From assembly GCF_009755605.1 (NCBI RefSeq), contig NZ_WPNZ01000026.1:1-64000 (forward strand): a stretch of 64,000 nt of DNA. Direction: 5' to 3'. Numbering within the stretch: position 1 is the first letter of the stretch; each line of letters begins with the position of its first letter. The stretch is from Streptomyces typhae (lineage in GTDB: Bacteria > Actinomycetota > Actinomycetes > Streptomycetales > Streptomycetaceae). The notes below the pieces were generated by a model. The model had not been told where the DNA came from. It worked only from the letters and a program-made list of their open reading frames with translations, and did no database searches. Both the position numbers and the translations under genes were made by a program. Positions 9,654 through 19,003 of this stretch are shown in pieces.

Positions 9654-9918
9654 CGGAGCGGTTCGCGGACGGTGGGCGCAGGCCGCGTCGCTACACGCAG
9701 TTGCTGACAGAGTGTGGCCGACGTCGTGTAGAACCGCGGTATTCGGGGAACCTTCTGGTCCGCCGCTGCGTTTCTGCTACGTGCACAGTGACATCGCGGT
9801 GACAGGGTGTGGCGACAGGCGGGGTGCGGCTACGATGACCGGCACAAGGACGGACGGCGCAAGGGAGTCGTCCTCTGGGGCGGCGCCCGGTGTACCGCCG
9901 GGGCGAGGAGGGCGGGCC

Positions 9919-10602
9919 ATGGTGCAGAAGGCCAAGATCCTCCTGGTCGATGACCGGCCGGAGAATCTGCTGGCGCTGGAGGCCATCCTCTCTGCGCTCG
10001 ATCAGACGCTGGTACGGGCATCGTCCGGGGAGGAAGCGCTCAAAGCACTGCTGACGGACGACTTCGCAGTCATTCTGCTGGACGTCCAGATGCCGGGCAT
10101 GGACGGATTCGAGACCGCGGCGCACATCAAGCGGCGGGAGCGGACCCGGGACATCCCGATCATCTTCCTCACCGCCATCAACCACGGCCCGCACCACACC
10201 TTCCGCGGGTATGCCGCGGGCGCCGTGGACTACATCTCCAAGCCCTTCGACCCGTGGGTCCTGCGCGCGAAGGTCTCGGTGTTCGTCGACCTGTACATGA
10301 AGAACTGCCAACTGCGCGAGCAGGCCGCGCTGCTGCGGCTCCAGCTGGAGGGCGGCGCCAAGTCCGCCGCCGCGGAGACCAAGGAGCCCGCCGGTCTCCT
10401 CGCCGAGCTGTCCGCGCGCCTCGCGGCCGTCGAGGAGCAGGCGGAGGCGCTCTCCAAGCAGCTCGACGACGACTCCGCGGACGCGGCGGCCGTCGCCACG
10501 GCAGCTCATCTCGAACGCAAACTGACCGGCCTGCGCAGGGCTCTTGACGCCCTGGAGCCGGGCACGGGCAGCGGTGCCGCCTCCGTGCCGTCGCAGGGCT
10601 GA
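9919..10602 (+). CDS. osaB: response regulator OsaB
   Basis: A 227-residue protein. An N-terminal receiver domain has ILLVDDRPENL, the phospho-acceptor Asp55 in LLDVQMPGMDG, and the KPFDP lysine. It is followed by a coiled coil (AALLRLQLEGG, LLAELSARLAAVEEQAEALSKQL) and has no DNA-binding domain. It therefore acts through protein contacts, as described for OsaB of S. coelicolor. The start at ATG 9919 follows GAGGAGGG; an in-frame ATG at 9835 would add 28 low-complexity residues. A 265-base gap after osaA suggests its own promoter. Confidence 0.87.
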   Translation: MVQKAKILLVDDRPENLLALEAILSALDQTLVRASSGEEALKALLTDDFAVILLDVQMPGMDGFETAAHIKRRERTRDIPIIFLTAINHGPHHTFRGYAAGAVDYISKPFDPWVLRAKVSVFVDLYMKNCQLREQAALLRLQLEGGAKSAAAETKEPAGLLAELSARLAAVEEQAEALSKQLDDDSADAAAVATAAHLERKLTGLRRALDALEPGTGSGAASVPSQG

Positions 10603-10633
10603 CGCGAGCTAGCGGCTCCCGGCGCCACACGCG

Positions 10634-10860
10634 TGCGGAACGCGAGGGTTCCGGGGGCTTCGGTGCGTCCGGAAGCGGATTCTCCGGGGCGCCTGCGTTC
10701 CTGGAAGCGGGGAATTCGAGGGCGTCTCATGTCGGGAAGCGAAGCCTCCGAGGGTTGCCGCGTGTCTGGAAGCGGAGGCTCCGAGGGGCGCCGCGTGTCT
10801 GGAAGCGGAGGCTCCGGAGCGGCGCACGGCGCGCGGAAGCGGATCTTCCGTACGCCCGCG
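10634..10860. repeat. degenerate tandem repeat, about 33 bp, in the osaB-ftsK gap
   Basis: The 393-base gap (10603-10995) has no gene I can support. It holds six or seven degenerate copies of a 32-34-bp unit with the core GGAAGCGGAGGCTCCG, at about 10671, 10703, 10735, 10768, 10801 and 10835. The two copies at 10768 and 10801 are almost identical. The core contains the small palindrome CGGAG-CTCCG, so the RNA could form serial hairpins. Confidence 0.8.
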
Positions 10861-10995
10861 GCGCCGCGCGCGAGCCCCGGCTCCGTACGCCCGCTGTGAG
10901 CAACCGTCAGTTCTTGTCCTCGGCAAGGGCGACACAGACGGGTGAAGCAGTAGGCACACGTGTCCACCGTCGTCTCCCCCGGTAACCTCACACCC

Positions 10996-13803
10996 ATGGC
11001 CTCACGTCAGCCCGCAGCCAAGAAGCCGCCCGCGAAGAAGGCGGCCGCGCCGACCAAGGCTCCGGCGAAGAAGGCCGTTGCCAAGAAGGCGCCCGCGAAG
11101 AAGCCCGCGGCGAAGAAGGCACCCGCGAAGAAGCCCGCCCCGAAGCCGGCGCCGAGCCCCACCAACGGCCTCTACCGCGTGGTGCGCGCCATATGGCTCG
11201 GCATCGCGCACGCCGTGGGCGCGATGTTCCGCGGCGTGGGACGCGGCGCCAAGGGCCTGGACCCCGCGCACCGCAAGGACGGCCTCGCGCTGCTGCTGCT
11301 CGGTGTCGCCCTGATCGTGGCCGCGGGCACCTGGTCCCATCTGCGCGGCCCCGTCGGCGACCTGGTCGAGATGCTGGTGACCGGCGCCTTCGGGCGGCTC
11401 GACCTGCTCGTGCCGATACTGGTCGCCGCCATCGCCGTACGGCTCATCCGGCACCCGGAGAAGATCGACGCCAACGGCCGCATCGTGATCGGCCTGTCCG
11501 CGCTCGTCGTCGGCGTGCTCGGGCAGGTGCACATCGCGTGCGGGTCGCCCGCGCGCGCCGACGGCATGCAGCAGATAAGGGACGCGGGCGGGCTCATCGG
11601 CTGGGGCGCGTCCACGCCGCTGAACAAGGCCATGGGCGAGGTGCTCGCCGTGCCGATGCTGGTCCTCCTGACGGTGTTCGGGCTGCTCGTGGTCACGGCC
11701 ACGCCGGTCAACGCCATCCCGCAGCGGCTGCGGCAGCTCGGGGTGCGGCTCGGCGTCGTCGAGGACCGGGCCGCTCTCCAGGAGGCGGGCGCGTACGGGG
11801 AGAGCGACGCGTACAGCGAGTACAGCGACGACGACGAGCGGTACGAGGAGCAGTGGCGCGAGGCCCTGCCCGCCCGCGCACGCCGGCGCAGAACGCCCGC
11901 AGATGGCCCTCAGACGTCCTCCCCGGACGAGGCCGAGGAAGCGGCGCTGACCAAGCGTCGCAGGCCGCGCCGCGGCTCGGGAAAGGCCGGGGCGGACCGT
12001 TCCATGGACGCGGTGGACGTGGCGGCCGCCGCGGCCGCCGCGCTCGACGGCGCCGTCATGCACGGCATGCCGCCCTCGGCCCTGGTCGCCGACCTCACCC
12101 AGGGCGTCTCCGGGGACCGCGACGAGTCGGAGCGGTCCGCGCCAGTGCCCTCCGCGCGCGCGACGGAGGCTCCGCCCGCGGCCGGGCGGAAGAAGCCGTC
12201 CGACGCCCCGGTGGCAGGCCGCAGGAACCCGCCCGAGGAGTCCACGGGCGGCGTCCCGGACCTGACCAAGGCAGCCCCCGAGGCACCCCGGGACCTGCCC
12301 CCGCGCGCGGAGCAACTGCAGCTCTCCGGAGACATCACCTACTCGCTGCCTTCGCTCGACCTCCTGGAGCGCGGCGGCCCCGGCAAGGCCCGCAGCGCGG
12401 CGAACGACGCGGTCGTCGACTCGCTGTCCAACGTCTTCACGGAGTTCAAGGTCGACGCGCGGGTCACCGGCTTCACGCGCGGGCCGACGGTCACGCGCTA
12501 CGAGATCGAGCTCGGCCCCGCGGTGAAGGTCGAGAAGATCACGGCCCTGGCCAAGAACATCGCGTACGCGGTCGCGTCCCCGGACGTGCGGATCATCTCG
12601 CCGATCCCCGGCAAGTCCGCGGTCGGCATCGAGATCCCGAACACCGACCGCGAGATGGTCAAGGTCGGCGACGTGCTGCGGCTCGCCGACGCCGCCGAGG
12701 ACGAACACCCGATGCTGGTCGCGCTCGGCAAGGACGTAGAGGGCGGCTACGTCATGGCCAACATGGCCAAGATGCCGCACATCCTCGTCGCCGGAGCCAC
12801 CGGTTCCGGTAAGTCCTCGTGCATCAACTGCCTGATCACCTCGATCATGGTGCGGGCCACTCCCGAGGACGTCCGCATGGTCCTCGTCGACCCCAAGCGC
12901 GTCGAGCTGACCGCCTACGAAGGCATCCCGCACCTGATCACGCCGATCATCACCAACCCCAAGCGGGCCGCCGAGGCCCTGCAGTGGGTCGTCCGCGAGA
13001 TGGACCTGCGCTACGACGACCTCGCGGCGTTCGGCTACCGCCACATCGACGACTTCAACCAGGCCGTGCGCGCGGGCAAGCTCAAGACCCCCGAGGGCAG
13101 CGAGCGCGAGCTGAAGGCCTATCCGTACCTGCTGGTGATCGTCGACGAGCTCGCCGACCTGATGATGGTCGCGCCGCGCGACGTCGAGGACTCGATCGTG
13201 CGCATCACCCAGCTCGCGCGCGCCGCCGGCATCCACCTGGTGCTCGCCACCCAGCGGCCGTCCGTGGACGTCGTCACCGGCCTCATCAAGGCGAACGTCC
13301 CCTCCCGGCTCGCGTTCGCGACCTCCTCGCTCGCCGACAGCCGCGTCATCCTCGACCAGCCAGGAGCCGAGAAGCTGATCGGCAAGGGCGACGGCCTGTT
13401 CCTGCCGATGGGCGCGAACAAGCCGACCCGTATGCAGGGCGCCTTCGTCACCGAGGACGAGATCCACGCGGTCGTCCAGCACTGCAAGGACCAGATGGCG
13501 CCGGTCTTCCGGGACGACGTCACCGTGGGCACCAAGCAGAAGAAGGAGATCGACGAGGACATCGGCGACGACCTGGACCTGCTGTGCCAGGCGGCCGAGC
13601 TGGTCGTCTCCACGCAGTTCGGCTCCACCTCGATGCTCCAGCGCAAGCTGCGCGTCGGCTTCGCCAAGGCCGGCCGGCTCATGGACCTCATGGAGTCGCG
13701 CAACATCGTCGGCCCGAGCGAGGGCTCGAAGGCACGTGACGTTCTTGTGAAACCCGATGAGCTGGATGGAGTGCTCGCGGTGATCCGCGGGGAGGCTTCC
13801 TGA
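10996..13803 (+). CDS. ftsK: DNA translocase FtsK/SpoIIIE
   Basis: A 935-residue septal DNA pump that clears chromosomes during division and sporulation septation. The N-terminus is a Lys/Ala/Pro-rich stretch of repeated PAKKA units (residues about 5-58). It is followed by the FtsK 4-TM membrane domain (about 95-245), an Ala/Arg/acidic linker, and the motor with Walker A GATGSGKSS (about residue 600) and Walker B LLVIVDELADLMM. The C-terminal winged-helix gamma domain (SMLQRKLRVGFAKAGRLMDLME) reads polar DNA sequences. ATG 10996 was preferred to GTG 10960; neither has a clear ribosome binding site, so the start is uncertain. Confidence 0.95.
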   Translation: MASRQPAAKKPPAKKAAAPTKAPAKKAVAKKAPAKKPAAKKAPAKKPAPKPAPSPTNGLYRVVRAIWLGIAHAVGAMFRGVGRGAKGLDPAHRKDGLALLLLGVALIVAAGTWSHLRGPVGDLVEMLVTGAFGRLDLLVPILVAAIAVRLIRHPEKIDANGRIVIGLSALVVGVLGQVHIACGSPARADGMQQIRDAGGLIGWGASTPLNKAMGEVLAVPMLVLLTVFGLLVVTATPVNAIPQRLRQLGVRLGVVEDRAALQEAGAYGESDAYSEYSDDDERYEEQWREALPARARRRRTPADGPQTSSPDEAEEAALTKRRRPRRGSGKAGADRSMDAVDVAAAAAAALDGAVMHGMPPSALVADLTQGVSGDRDESERSAPVPSARATEAPPAAGRKKPSDAPVAGRRNPPEESTGGVPDLTKAAPEAPRDLPPRAEQLQLSGDITYSLPSLDLLERGGPGKARSAANDAVVDSLSNVFTEFKVDARVTGFTRGPTVTRYEIELGPAVKVEKITALAKNIAYAVASPDVRIISPIPGKSAVGIEIPNTDREMVKVGDVLRLADAAEDEHPMLVALGKDVEGGYVMANMAKMPHILVAGATGSGKSSCINCLITSIMVRATPEDVRMVLVDPKRVELTAYEGIPHLITPIITNPKRAAEALQWVVREMDLRYDDLAAFGYRHIDDFNQAVRAGKLKTPEGSERELKAYPYLLVIVDELADLMMVAPRDVEDSIVRITQLARAAGIHLVLATQRPSVDVVTGLIKANVPSRLAFATSSLADSRVILDQPGAEKLIGKGDGLFLPMGANKPTRMQGAFVTEDEIHAVVQHCKDQMAPVFRDDVTVGTKQKKEIDEDIGDDLDLLCQAAELVVSTQFGSTSMLQRKLRVGFAKAGRLMDLMESRNIVGPSEGSKARDVLVKPDELDGVLAVIRGEAS

Positions 13804-13807
13804 CAGG

Positions 13808-13864
13808 CCGGTTCACCCGTACGCAACCGATTCACTCGTACGAGGAGCGGCCCACCCGTTCGAG
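13808..13864. repeat. short degenerate repeat after ftsK
   Basis: Just after the ftsK stop, three degenerate copies of about 20 bp with the core TTCACCCGTACG can be read (near 13811, 13831 and 13850). The rest of the 246-base gap before the next gene contains a 7-bp inverted repeat, CCATCAG at 13929 and CTGATGG at 13950, of unknown role. Confidence 0.45.
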
Positions 13865-14049
13865 AATGCAAGCAACCGTTTCTCTTCGGCTCACGTCAAG
13901 TTGAGGGGAAGAACAACACGATCTCCCACCATCAGGATGTCCGGCCATTCTGATGGCGTACAAAGTCCGTCCGCCCGGTTGCCCCACCCTTTCTCGGCCC
14001 CCCTAGACTGAATGTCCGGCAGGTGGCTACACGCTCGAAAGGCGCACCC

Positions 14050-14931
14050 GTGTCCATCGGCAACTCTCCTGAAGACGACCACCCTTCAGACGACCGCCTC
14101 GCAGAGGACGGCACCGCGGCCGAACGTCCCGCGGAGGAACGTCCCGCCGAGGACCGCACCCCGATCGGGCATGTGCTGCGACAGGCCCGCGTCGACGCGG
14201 GCCTGACCGTCGACGAGATCAGTACGTCCACCCGGGTGCGCATCCCGATCGTGCACGCGATCGAACAGGACGACTTCTCCCGTTGCGGCGGCGACGTGTA
14301 CGCCCGCGGGCACATCCGTACGCTCGCGCGCGCCGTCGGCGTCGATCCGGCGCCGCTGATCGCCCAGTACGACGAGGGGCACGGCGGCAGGCCGCCCGCG
14401 CCCACCCCCGCCGCGCCGCTGTTCGAGGCCGAGCGGATCCGTTCCGACCCCCGCCGCCCCAACTGGACCGCGGCCATGGTCGCCGCCATCGTCGCCGTGA
14501 TCGCCTTCGTCGGGTACACGGCGTTCAGCGGTGACGACGACGGTGACGGGGGCCAGCAGGTCGCCGAGGGCACGCCCGCCAGCAAGCAGCCCGCCCCGAA
14601 GCCCAGCGCCACCAAGCCCGCCGACCCCAAGCCGGACCCCTCGGACAGCGCGATCGCCGGGGTCCCGCGGGACAAGGTCACCGTCAAGGTCGACGCCGCC
14701 GACGGCCGCAGCTGGATCTCGGTGAAGGACCACAACGGCCGCCTGCTCTACGACGGCCTGCTCGAGCAGGGCCAGACCAAGACCTTCCAGGACAAGGACA
14801 AGATCGACCTGGTGCTCGGCGACGCCGGCGCGATCAAGCTGTTCGTGAACGGCAAGCCCGTCGACAACGAATTCGAACCGGGCCAGGTCGAGCGCCTCAC
14901 GTACACGAAGGGTGACCCGGAAGTCGGCTGA
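14050..14931 (+). CDS. RodZ-like HTH membrane protein (DUF4115)
   Basis: A 293-residue protein with a cytoplasmic HTH_25 helix-turn-helix (IGHVLRQARVDAGLTVDEISTSTRV, about residues 40-105), one membrane segment (AAMVAAIVAVIAFVGYTAF, about 143-161), a Pro/Lys-rich spacer and an extracytoplasmic DUF4115 domain (VTVKVDAADGRSWISVKD to the C-terminus). This is the RodZ layout, but in streptomycetes it lies next to ftsK and rimO and its role in cell shape is not established. GTG 14050 was chosen because GAAAGG lies just upstream; GTG 14023 is an alternative. Confidence 0.85.
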   Translation: MSIGNSPEDDHPSDDRLAEDGTAAERPAEERPAEDRTPIGHVLRQARVDAGLTVDEISTSTRVRIPIVHAIEQDDFSRCGGDVYARGHIRTLARAVGVDPAPLIAQYDEGHGGRPPAPTPAAPLFEAERIRSDPRRPNWTAAMVAAIVAVIAFVGYTAFSGDDDGDGGQQVAEGTPASKQPAPKPSATKPADPKPDPSDSAIAGVPRDKVTVKVDAADGRSWISVKDHNGRLLYDGLLEQGQTKTFQDKDKIDLVLGDAGAIKLFVNGKPVDNEFEPGQVERLTYTKGDPEVG

Positions 14932-15026
14932 ACCGCGGGCCCCGGGGGCCCGCACCGAGCGCCTGTCGCGGGCACCCAGAACCCTGGCGGCGGGCGCCGA
15001 CGCATGGACGAAGTAGTCTTGATTCC

Positions 15027-16601
15027 ATGCCCGAACGCCGCACCGTCGCCCTTGTCACGCTTGGCTGCGCCCGTAACGAGGTGGACTCGGAGGAGCTGGC
15101 AGGCCGCTTGGAGGCGGACGGCTGGGACCTCGTCGAGGACGCCGAGAACGCGGACGTGGCCGTCGTCAACACCTGCGGCTTCGTCGAAGCCGCCAAGAAG
15201 GACTCCGTAGACGCCCTGCTCGAGGCCAATGACCTCAAGGGCCACGGCCGCACCCAGGCCGTCGTGGCCGTCGGCTGCATGGCCGAGCGCTACGGCAAGG
15301 ACCTCGCCGACGCGCTCCCCGAAGCCGACGGAGTCCTCGGTTTCGACGACTACGCCGACATCTCCGACCGCCTCCAGACCATCCTCAACGGCGGCATCCA
15401 CGCCTCGCACACCCCGCGCGACCGCCGCAAACTGCTCCCGATCAGCCCCGCCGAGCGCCAGGACGCGGGCTCGGACGTCGCCCTGCCGGGACACGCGCCC
15501 GTCGACCTGCCCGAAGGCGTCGCGCCCGCCTCCGGGCCCCGCGCGCCGCTGCGCCGCCGTCTCGGCAGCAACCCCGTCGCCTCGGTCAAGCTGGCCTCCG
15601 GCTGCGACCGCAGGTGCTCCTTCTGCGCCATCCCGTCCTTCCGCGGCTCCTTCATCTCGCGCCGCCCCTCGGACGTGCTCGGCGAGACGCGCTGGCTCGC
15701 CGAGCAGGGCGTGAAGGAGGTCATGCTGGTCTCCGAGAACAACACCTCGTACGGCAAGGACCTCGGCGACATCCGTCTCCTGGAGACGCTGCTGCCCGAG
15801 CTGGCCGCCGTCGACGGCATCGAGCGCGTCCGGGTCAGCTATCTGCAGCCCGCCGAGATGCGTCCCGGCCTCATCGACGTCCTCACCTCCACGGAGAAGG
15901 TCGCCCCGTACTTCGACCTGTCCTTCCAGCACTCCGCGCCCGGCGTGCTGCGCGCGATGCGCCGCTTCGGGGACACCGACCGCTTCCTGGAGCTCCTGGA
16001 GACGATCCGCGAGAAGGCCCCCGAGGCCGGTGTGCGCTCCAACTTCATCGTCGGCTTCCCCGGCGAGACCGAGGCCGACGTCGACGAGCTGGAGCGCTTC
16101 CTCACGGGCGCGCGGCTCGACGCCATCGGTGTCTTCGGCTACTCCGACGAGGAGGGCACCGAGGCGGCGACCTACGAGCACAAGCTCGACCAGGACGTCG
16201 TCGACGAGCGGCTCGCGCGGGTCTCCCGGCTCGCCGAGGACCTGACCTCGCAGCGCGCCGAGGAGCGCGTCGGCGAGCGCCTCGAAGTCCTCATCGAGTC
16301 CGTCGACGACGAGGACGGCGCCCTCGGCCGCGCCGCGCACCAGGCCCCGGAGACCGACGGCCAGATCCGCTTCGCGGACGCGACGGCTGGGGAGGCCTTG
16401 CGCGTCGGCCGTATGGTCGTGGCAAAGGTCGTCGGCACGGAAGGCGTGGATCTGGTGGCGGAGCAGTGCGAGCTCCTGGGCGAGGGGGCCGGTGCCGCCG
16501 GTCCCGACGCCCGTCCTGCGGCCCTTCCCGAGGCCCTCGGCGCGAGCCGGGCGGGCCTGGCGGGCCGATCCCCTGGCGTCGGTGAAGGGACGGGCAGATG
16601 A
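15027..16601 (+). CDS. rimO: ribosomal protein uS12 methylthiotransferase RimO
   Basis: A radical-SAM enzyme that adds a methylthio group to the conserved aspartate of ribosomal protein S12. The N-terminal UPF0004 domain has the three cluster cysteines (C14 in TLGC, C50 in NTCGF, C84 in VGCMAE). The radical-SAM motif is C193-x3-C197-x2-C200 (CDRRCSFC). A TRAM-like domain follows. The SYLQPAEMRP segment and an N-terminus without the MiaB-type QMN motif distinguish it from the miaB gene at 53353. At 524 residues it is longer than usual (about 440) because of a Pro-rich insertion near 140-185 and a Gly/Ala/Arg tail. It overlaps pgsA by 4 nt. Confidence 0.93.
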   Translation: MPERRTVALVTLGCARNEVDSEELAGRLEADGWDLVEDAENADVAVVNTCGFVEAAKKDSVDALLEANDLKGHGRTQAVVAVGCMAERYGKDLADALPEADGVLGFDDYADISDRLQTILNGGIHASHTPRDRRKLLPISPAERQDAGSDVALPGHAPVDLPEGVAPASGPRAPLRRRLGSNPVASVKLASGCDRRCSFCAIPSFRGSFISRRPSDVLGETRWLAEQGVKEVMLVSENNTSYGKDLGDIRLLETLLPELAAVDGIERVRVSYLQPAEMRPGLIDVLTSTEKVAPYFDLSFQHSAPGVLRAMRRFGDTDRFLELLETIREKAPEAGVRSNFIVGFPGETEADVDELERFLTGARLDAIGVFGYSDEEGTEAATYEHKLDQDVVDERLARVSRLAEDLTSQRAEERVGERLEVLIESVDDEDGALGRAAHQAPETDGQIRFADATAGEALRVGRMVVAKVVGTEGVDLVAEQCELLGEGAGAAGPDARPAALPEALGASRAGLAGRSPGVGEGTGR

Positions 16602-17404
16602 CCCAGGTCCCGGCATCCGCGGCGGGCGGCTCCGGCGCGCCCGGCGCGAAGCCGGTGCGCGGTGGCAAGCTGGGCGCCGCCGCGGTCGACCAGGCCAGTC
16701 TGTGGAACGTCGCCAACCTGCTGACCATGGTCCGGCTGCTGCTCGTGCCCGGCTTTGTGATGCTGCTCCTCGGCAACGGCGGCTACGACCCGGCCTGGCG
16801 CTCGTTCGCCTGGGCCGCGTTCGCCATCGCCATGATCACCGACCTCTTCGACGGTCACCTCGCCCGCACGTACAACCTGGTCACGGACTTCGGGAAGATC
16901 GCCGACCCCATCGCCGACAAGGCGATCATGGGGTCGGCGCTGATCTGTCTGTCCTGGCTCGGCGATCTGCCGTGGTGGGTGACGGGGGTGATCCTCGGGC
17001 GTGAGCTCGGGATCACCCTGCTGCGCTTCTGGGTGATCCGCTACGGGGTCATCCCCGCCAGCCGCGGCGGCAAGATGAAGACCCTGGCCCAGGGCACGGC
17101 CGTGGGCATGTACGTCCTCGCGCTGACCGGGCCGCTGGCCACGCTGCGCTTCTGGGTGATGGCCGTCGCGGTCGTCCTGACCGTCGTGACCGGTCTGGAC
17201 TACGTGAAGCAGGCGATCGTGCTGCGGCGCCACGGGAGGGCCGCGGAGGCCGTTCCTGGGGCTGTGGAGGACCCCGGGGCCGTGGGGGCCATGGGGACGG
17301 CTCAGGAGGACTCGGAGACGGCTCCGGACGGTGTGGAGGGTGTCACCGGCGCCGGGGCCGAGTCGGAGGGCGGGGCGTCGGCTGCCCGGAGGGCGGCGAA
17401 GTGA
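16598..17404 (+). CDS. pgsA: CDP-diacylglycerol-glycerol-3-phosphate 3-phosphatidyltransferase
   Basis: Makes phosphatidylglycerophosphate for phosphatidylglycerol and cardiolipin. The full CDP-alcohol transferase motif DG-x2-AR-x8-G-x3-D-x3-D is present in FDGHLARTYNLVTDFGKIAD and the PIADK that follows (about residues 87-111). Several membrane helices surround it. The C-terminal 45 residues are an Ala/Gly/Glu-rich tail. ATG overlaps the rimO stop by 4 nt and its own stop overlaps cinA by 4 nt, so the three genes are probably translationally coupled. The pgsA-cinA-clgR order is conserved in actinobacteria. Confidence 0.93.
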   Translation: MTQVPASAAGGSGAPGAKPVRGGKLGAAAVDQASLWNVANLLTMVRLLLVPGFVMLLLGNGGYDPAWRSFAWAAFAIAMITDLFDGHLARTYNLVTDFGKIADPIADKAIMGSALICLSWLGDLPWWVTGVILGRELGITLLRFWVIRYGVIPASRGGKMKTLAQGTAVGMYVLALTGPLATLRFWVMAVAVVLTVVTGLDYVKQAIVLRRHGRAAEAVPGAVEDPGAVGAMGTAQEDSETAPDGVEGVTGAGAESEGGASAARRAAK

Positions 17405-18297
17405 CTGGTTCGGGGCGTGACGGGGGTGCCGGTGCCGGCGGCAGTGCCGGCAGCGTCGGTGGTGGCGGTGCCGGTGCCGGTACGAGTGCTGGTGCTGGTG
17501 CCGGTACGAGTGCTGGTGCTGGTGCTGGTGCCGGTGCGAGTGCTGGTGCTGGTGCGAGTGGTGCTGGCGCTGGTGCTGATGGCGGTGCGGTGGCTGGTTC
17601 GGTGTCCGCTGCCGGCGGCGCCGATTCGGTGTCGGCCGATGTTGCCGAGGGCGTCGACGTCGTCGAGGACGCCCGGGTCGCGGTGACCGCCCGGATCGCC
17701 GAGGGGGCCCTGCTCGCCAAGTCCGCCGTCGAGGTGCTGCGCCTGCTCGTCGAGCGCGGGGAGACGCTGGCCGTCGCCGAATCACTGACCGGAGGCCTCG
17801 TCGCCGCCGAGGTGACCTCGGCGCCGGGTGCCTCCCGGGCCTTCAAGGGCTCGGTGACCTCGTACGCGACCGAGGTGAAGCGTGATCTGCTCGGTGTCGA
17901 CGCCGACCTGCTCGCCGAGCGCGGTGCCGTGGACGGCGAGGTCGCGCTGCAGATGGCCCGCGGTGTGCGCGCGCTGCTCGGCGCGGACTGGGGCGTCGCC
18001 ACCACCGGCGTCGCCGGGCCGGAGCGGCAGGACGGCCAGCCGGTCGGAACGGTGTTCGTCGCCGTCGCCGGACCGGGGGGTTCGGACCGGCCTGAAACTG
18101 ACGGTTGCCTCGAATCCGGCTCGGGTTCCGCGCTTCGCTCTGAGGGGAAAGTCGCCGCACTGCGGTTGAACGGAAACCGTACGGAAATCCGTATGGAGAG
18201 CGTCCGGAGCGTGCTGGAACTGCTTCTCGACCAGCTCTCCGGCGAACGGACCGGGAATGGGCGGGCACAGGATACGGAACAGAACGGGGGGACTTGA
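17401..18297 (+). CDS. cinA: CinA family protein with Gly/Ala repeat N-terminus
   Basis: Residues about 100-285 form the CinA C-terminal (NMN amidohydrolase) domain: LAVAESLTGGLVAAEVTSAPGASRAFKGSVTSYATEVKR, VALQMARGVR, and GVAGPERQDGQPVGTVFVAVAGP. The N-terminal molybdopterin-binding domain of long CinA proteins is absent, as is usual in actinobacteria. Unusual are a front extension of about 65 residues made of Gly, Ala and Ser repeats, encoded by a 24-bp tandem repeat (about 17480-17600), and an insertion of about 20 residues (DRPETDGCLESGSGS...) before the last strand. The GTG at 17401 overlaps pgsA by 4 nt. Initiation further downstream would remove the extension and cannot be excluded. 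Confidence 0.85.
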   Translation: MTGSGRDGGAGAGGSAGSVGGGGAGAGTSAGAGAGTSAGAGAGAGASAGAGASGAGAGADGGAVAGSVSAAGGADSVSADVAEGVDVVEDARVAVTARIAEGALLAKSAVEVLRLLVERGETLAVAESLTGGLVAAEVTSAPGASRAFKGSVTSYATEVKRDLLGVDADLLAERGAVDGEVALQMARGVRALLGADWGVATTGVAGPERQDGQPVGTVFVAVAGPGGSDRPETDGCLESGSGSALRSEGKVAALRLNGNRTEIRMESVRSVLELLLDQLSGERTGNGRAQDTEQNGGT

Positions 18298-18406
18298 TGT
18301 TTGCAGCCCTGAGTGAACACGACATCGCTCCCCGCACGGCCGCCGCGCGAGGCGGTACGGTGGGGCGAGAAGGATGCGGCTACGCGGTCCGAGGAGGGAG
18401 CCACCG

Positions 18407-18781
18407 ATGATTCTGCTCCGTCGCCTGCTGGGTGACGTGCTGCGTCGGCAGCGCCAGCGCCAGGGCCGTACTCTGCGCGAAGTCTCCTCGTCCGCCCGAG
18501 TCTCACTCGGCTATCTCTCCGAGGTGGAGCGGGGGCAGAAGGAGGCTTCCTCCGAGCTGCTTTCCGCGATCTGCGACGCGCTTGACGTACGGATGTCCGA
18601 GCTCATGCGGGAAGTGAGCGACGAGCTCTCGCTCGCCGAGCTGGCCGAGTCGGCAGCGGCTACGGAACCGGTGCGCGCACCGGTGCGTCCGATGCTCAAT
18701 TCCGTCTCGGTGACCGGTGTGCCACCAGAACGGGTGACCATCAAGGCGCCCGCGGAGGCGGTCGACGTCGTCGCCGCCTGA
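18407..18781 (+). CDS. clgR: transcriptional activator ClgR
   Basis: A 124-residue XRE-family regulator (HTH in RQRQGRTLREVSSSARVSLGYLSEVERGQKEASSELLSAICDAL, residues about 14-58). ClgR switches on clp protease and lon genes in actinobacteria. Its position after pgsA-cinA and ahead of the recA region is the conserved location. The protein ends in VVAA; in S. lividans the two terminal alanines are reported to make ClgR a ClpP substrate, giving a feedback loop, and the same tail is present here. ATG 18407 follows GAGGAGGGAG; ATG 18374 upstream lacks such a site. Confidence 0.9.
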   Translation: MILLRRLLGDVLRRQRQRQGRTLREVSSSARVSLGYLSEVERGQKEASSELLSAICDALDVRMSELMREVSDELSLAELAESAAATEPVRAPVRPMLNSVSVTGVPPERVTIKAPAEAVDVVAA

Positions 18782-18836
18782 CGTGGCTGCTTGACGTTCG
18801 GTCGTCCCCCACGCGCACGCGCACGTGCACAGAAAG

Positions 18837-18865
18837 CCCCGGCCGGGTGATCGGTCGGGGTTTTT
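18837..18865 (+). terminator. terminator after clgR
   Basis: CCCCGGCCG (18837-18845) pairs with CGGTCGGGG (18852-18860) across a 6-base loop and is followed by TTTTT. It is a typical intrinsic terminator closing the rimO-pgsA-cinA-clgR run. Confidence 0.9.
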
Positions 18866-19003
18866 GTCGTGTGTGGTTCTTGCGGCGTGGGTGCTGGTCT
18901 GTGCTGAAGTGGCCGCACTCACGTGCTTGCGCCATGGTGGTGGTTCGGGACGACTTGATCTCCATCACTTCGATCTCCCTCACTGCCGAGACGCGGAGGA
19001 ACC

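Noticed and set aside
13929..13956. Inverted repeat upstream of the RodZ-like gene as an operator
   Set aside because: Only 7-bp arms with a 14-base gap and no known matching regulator; noted but not claimed.
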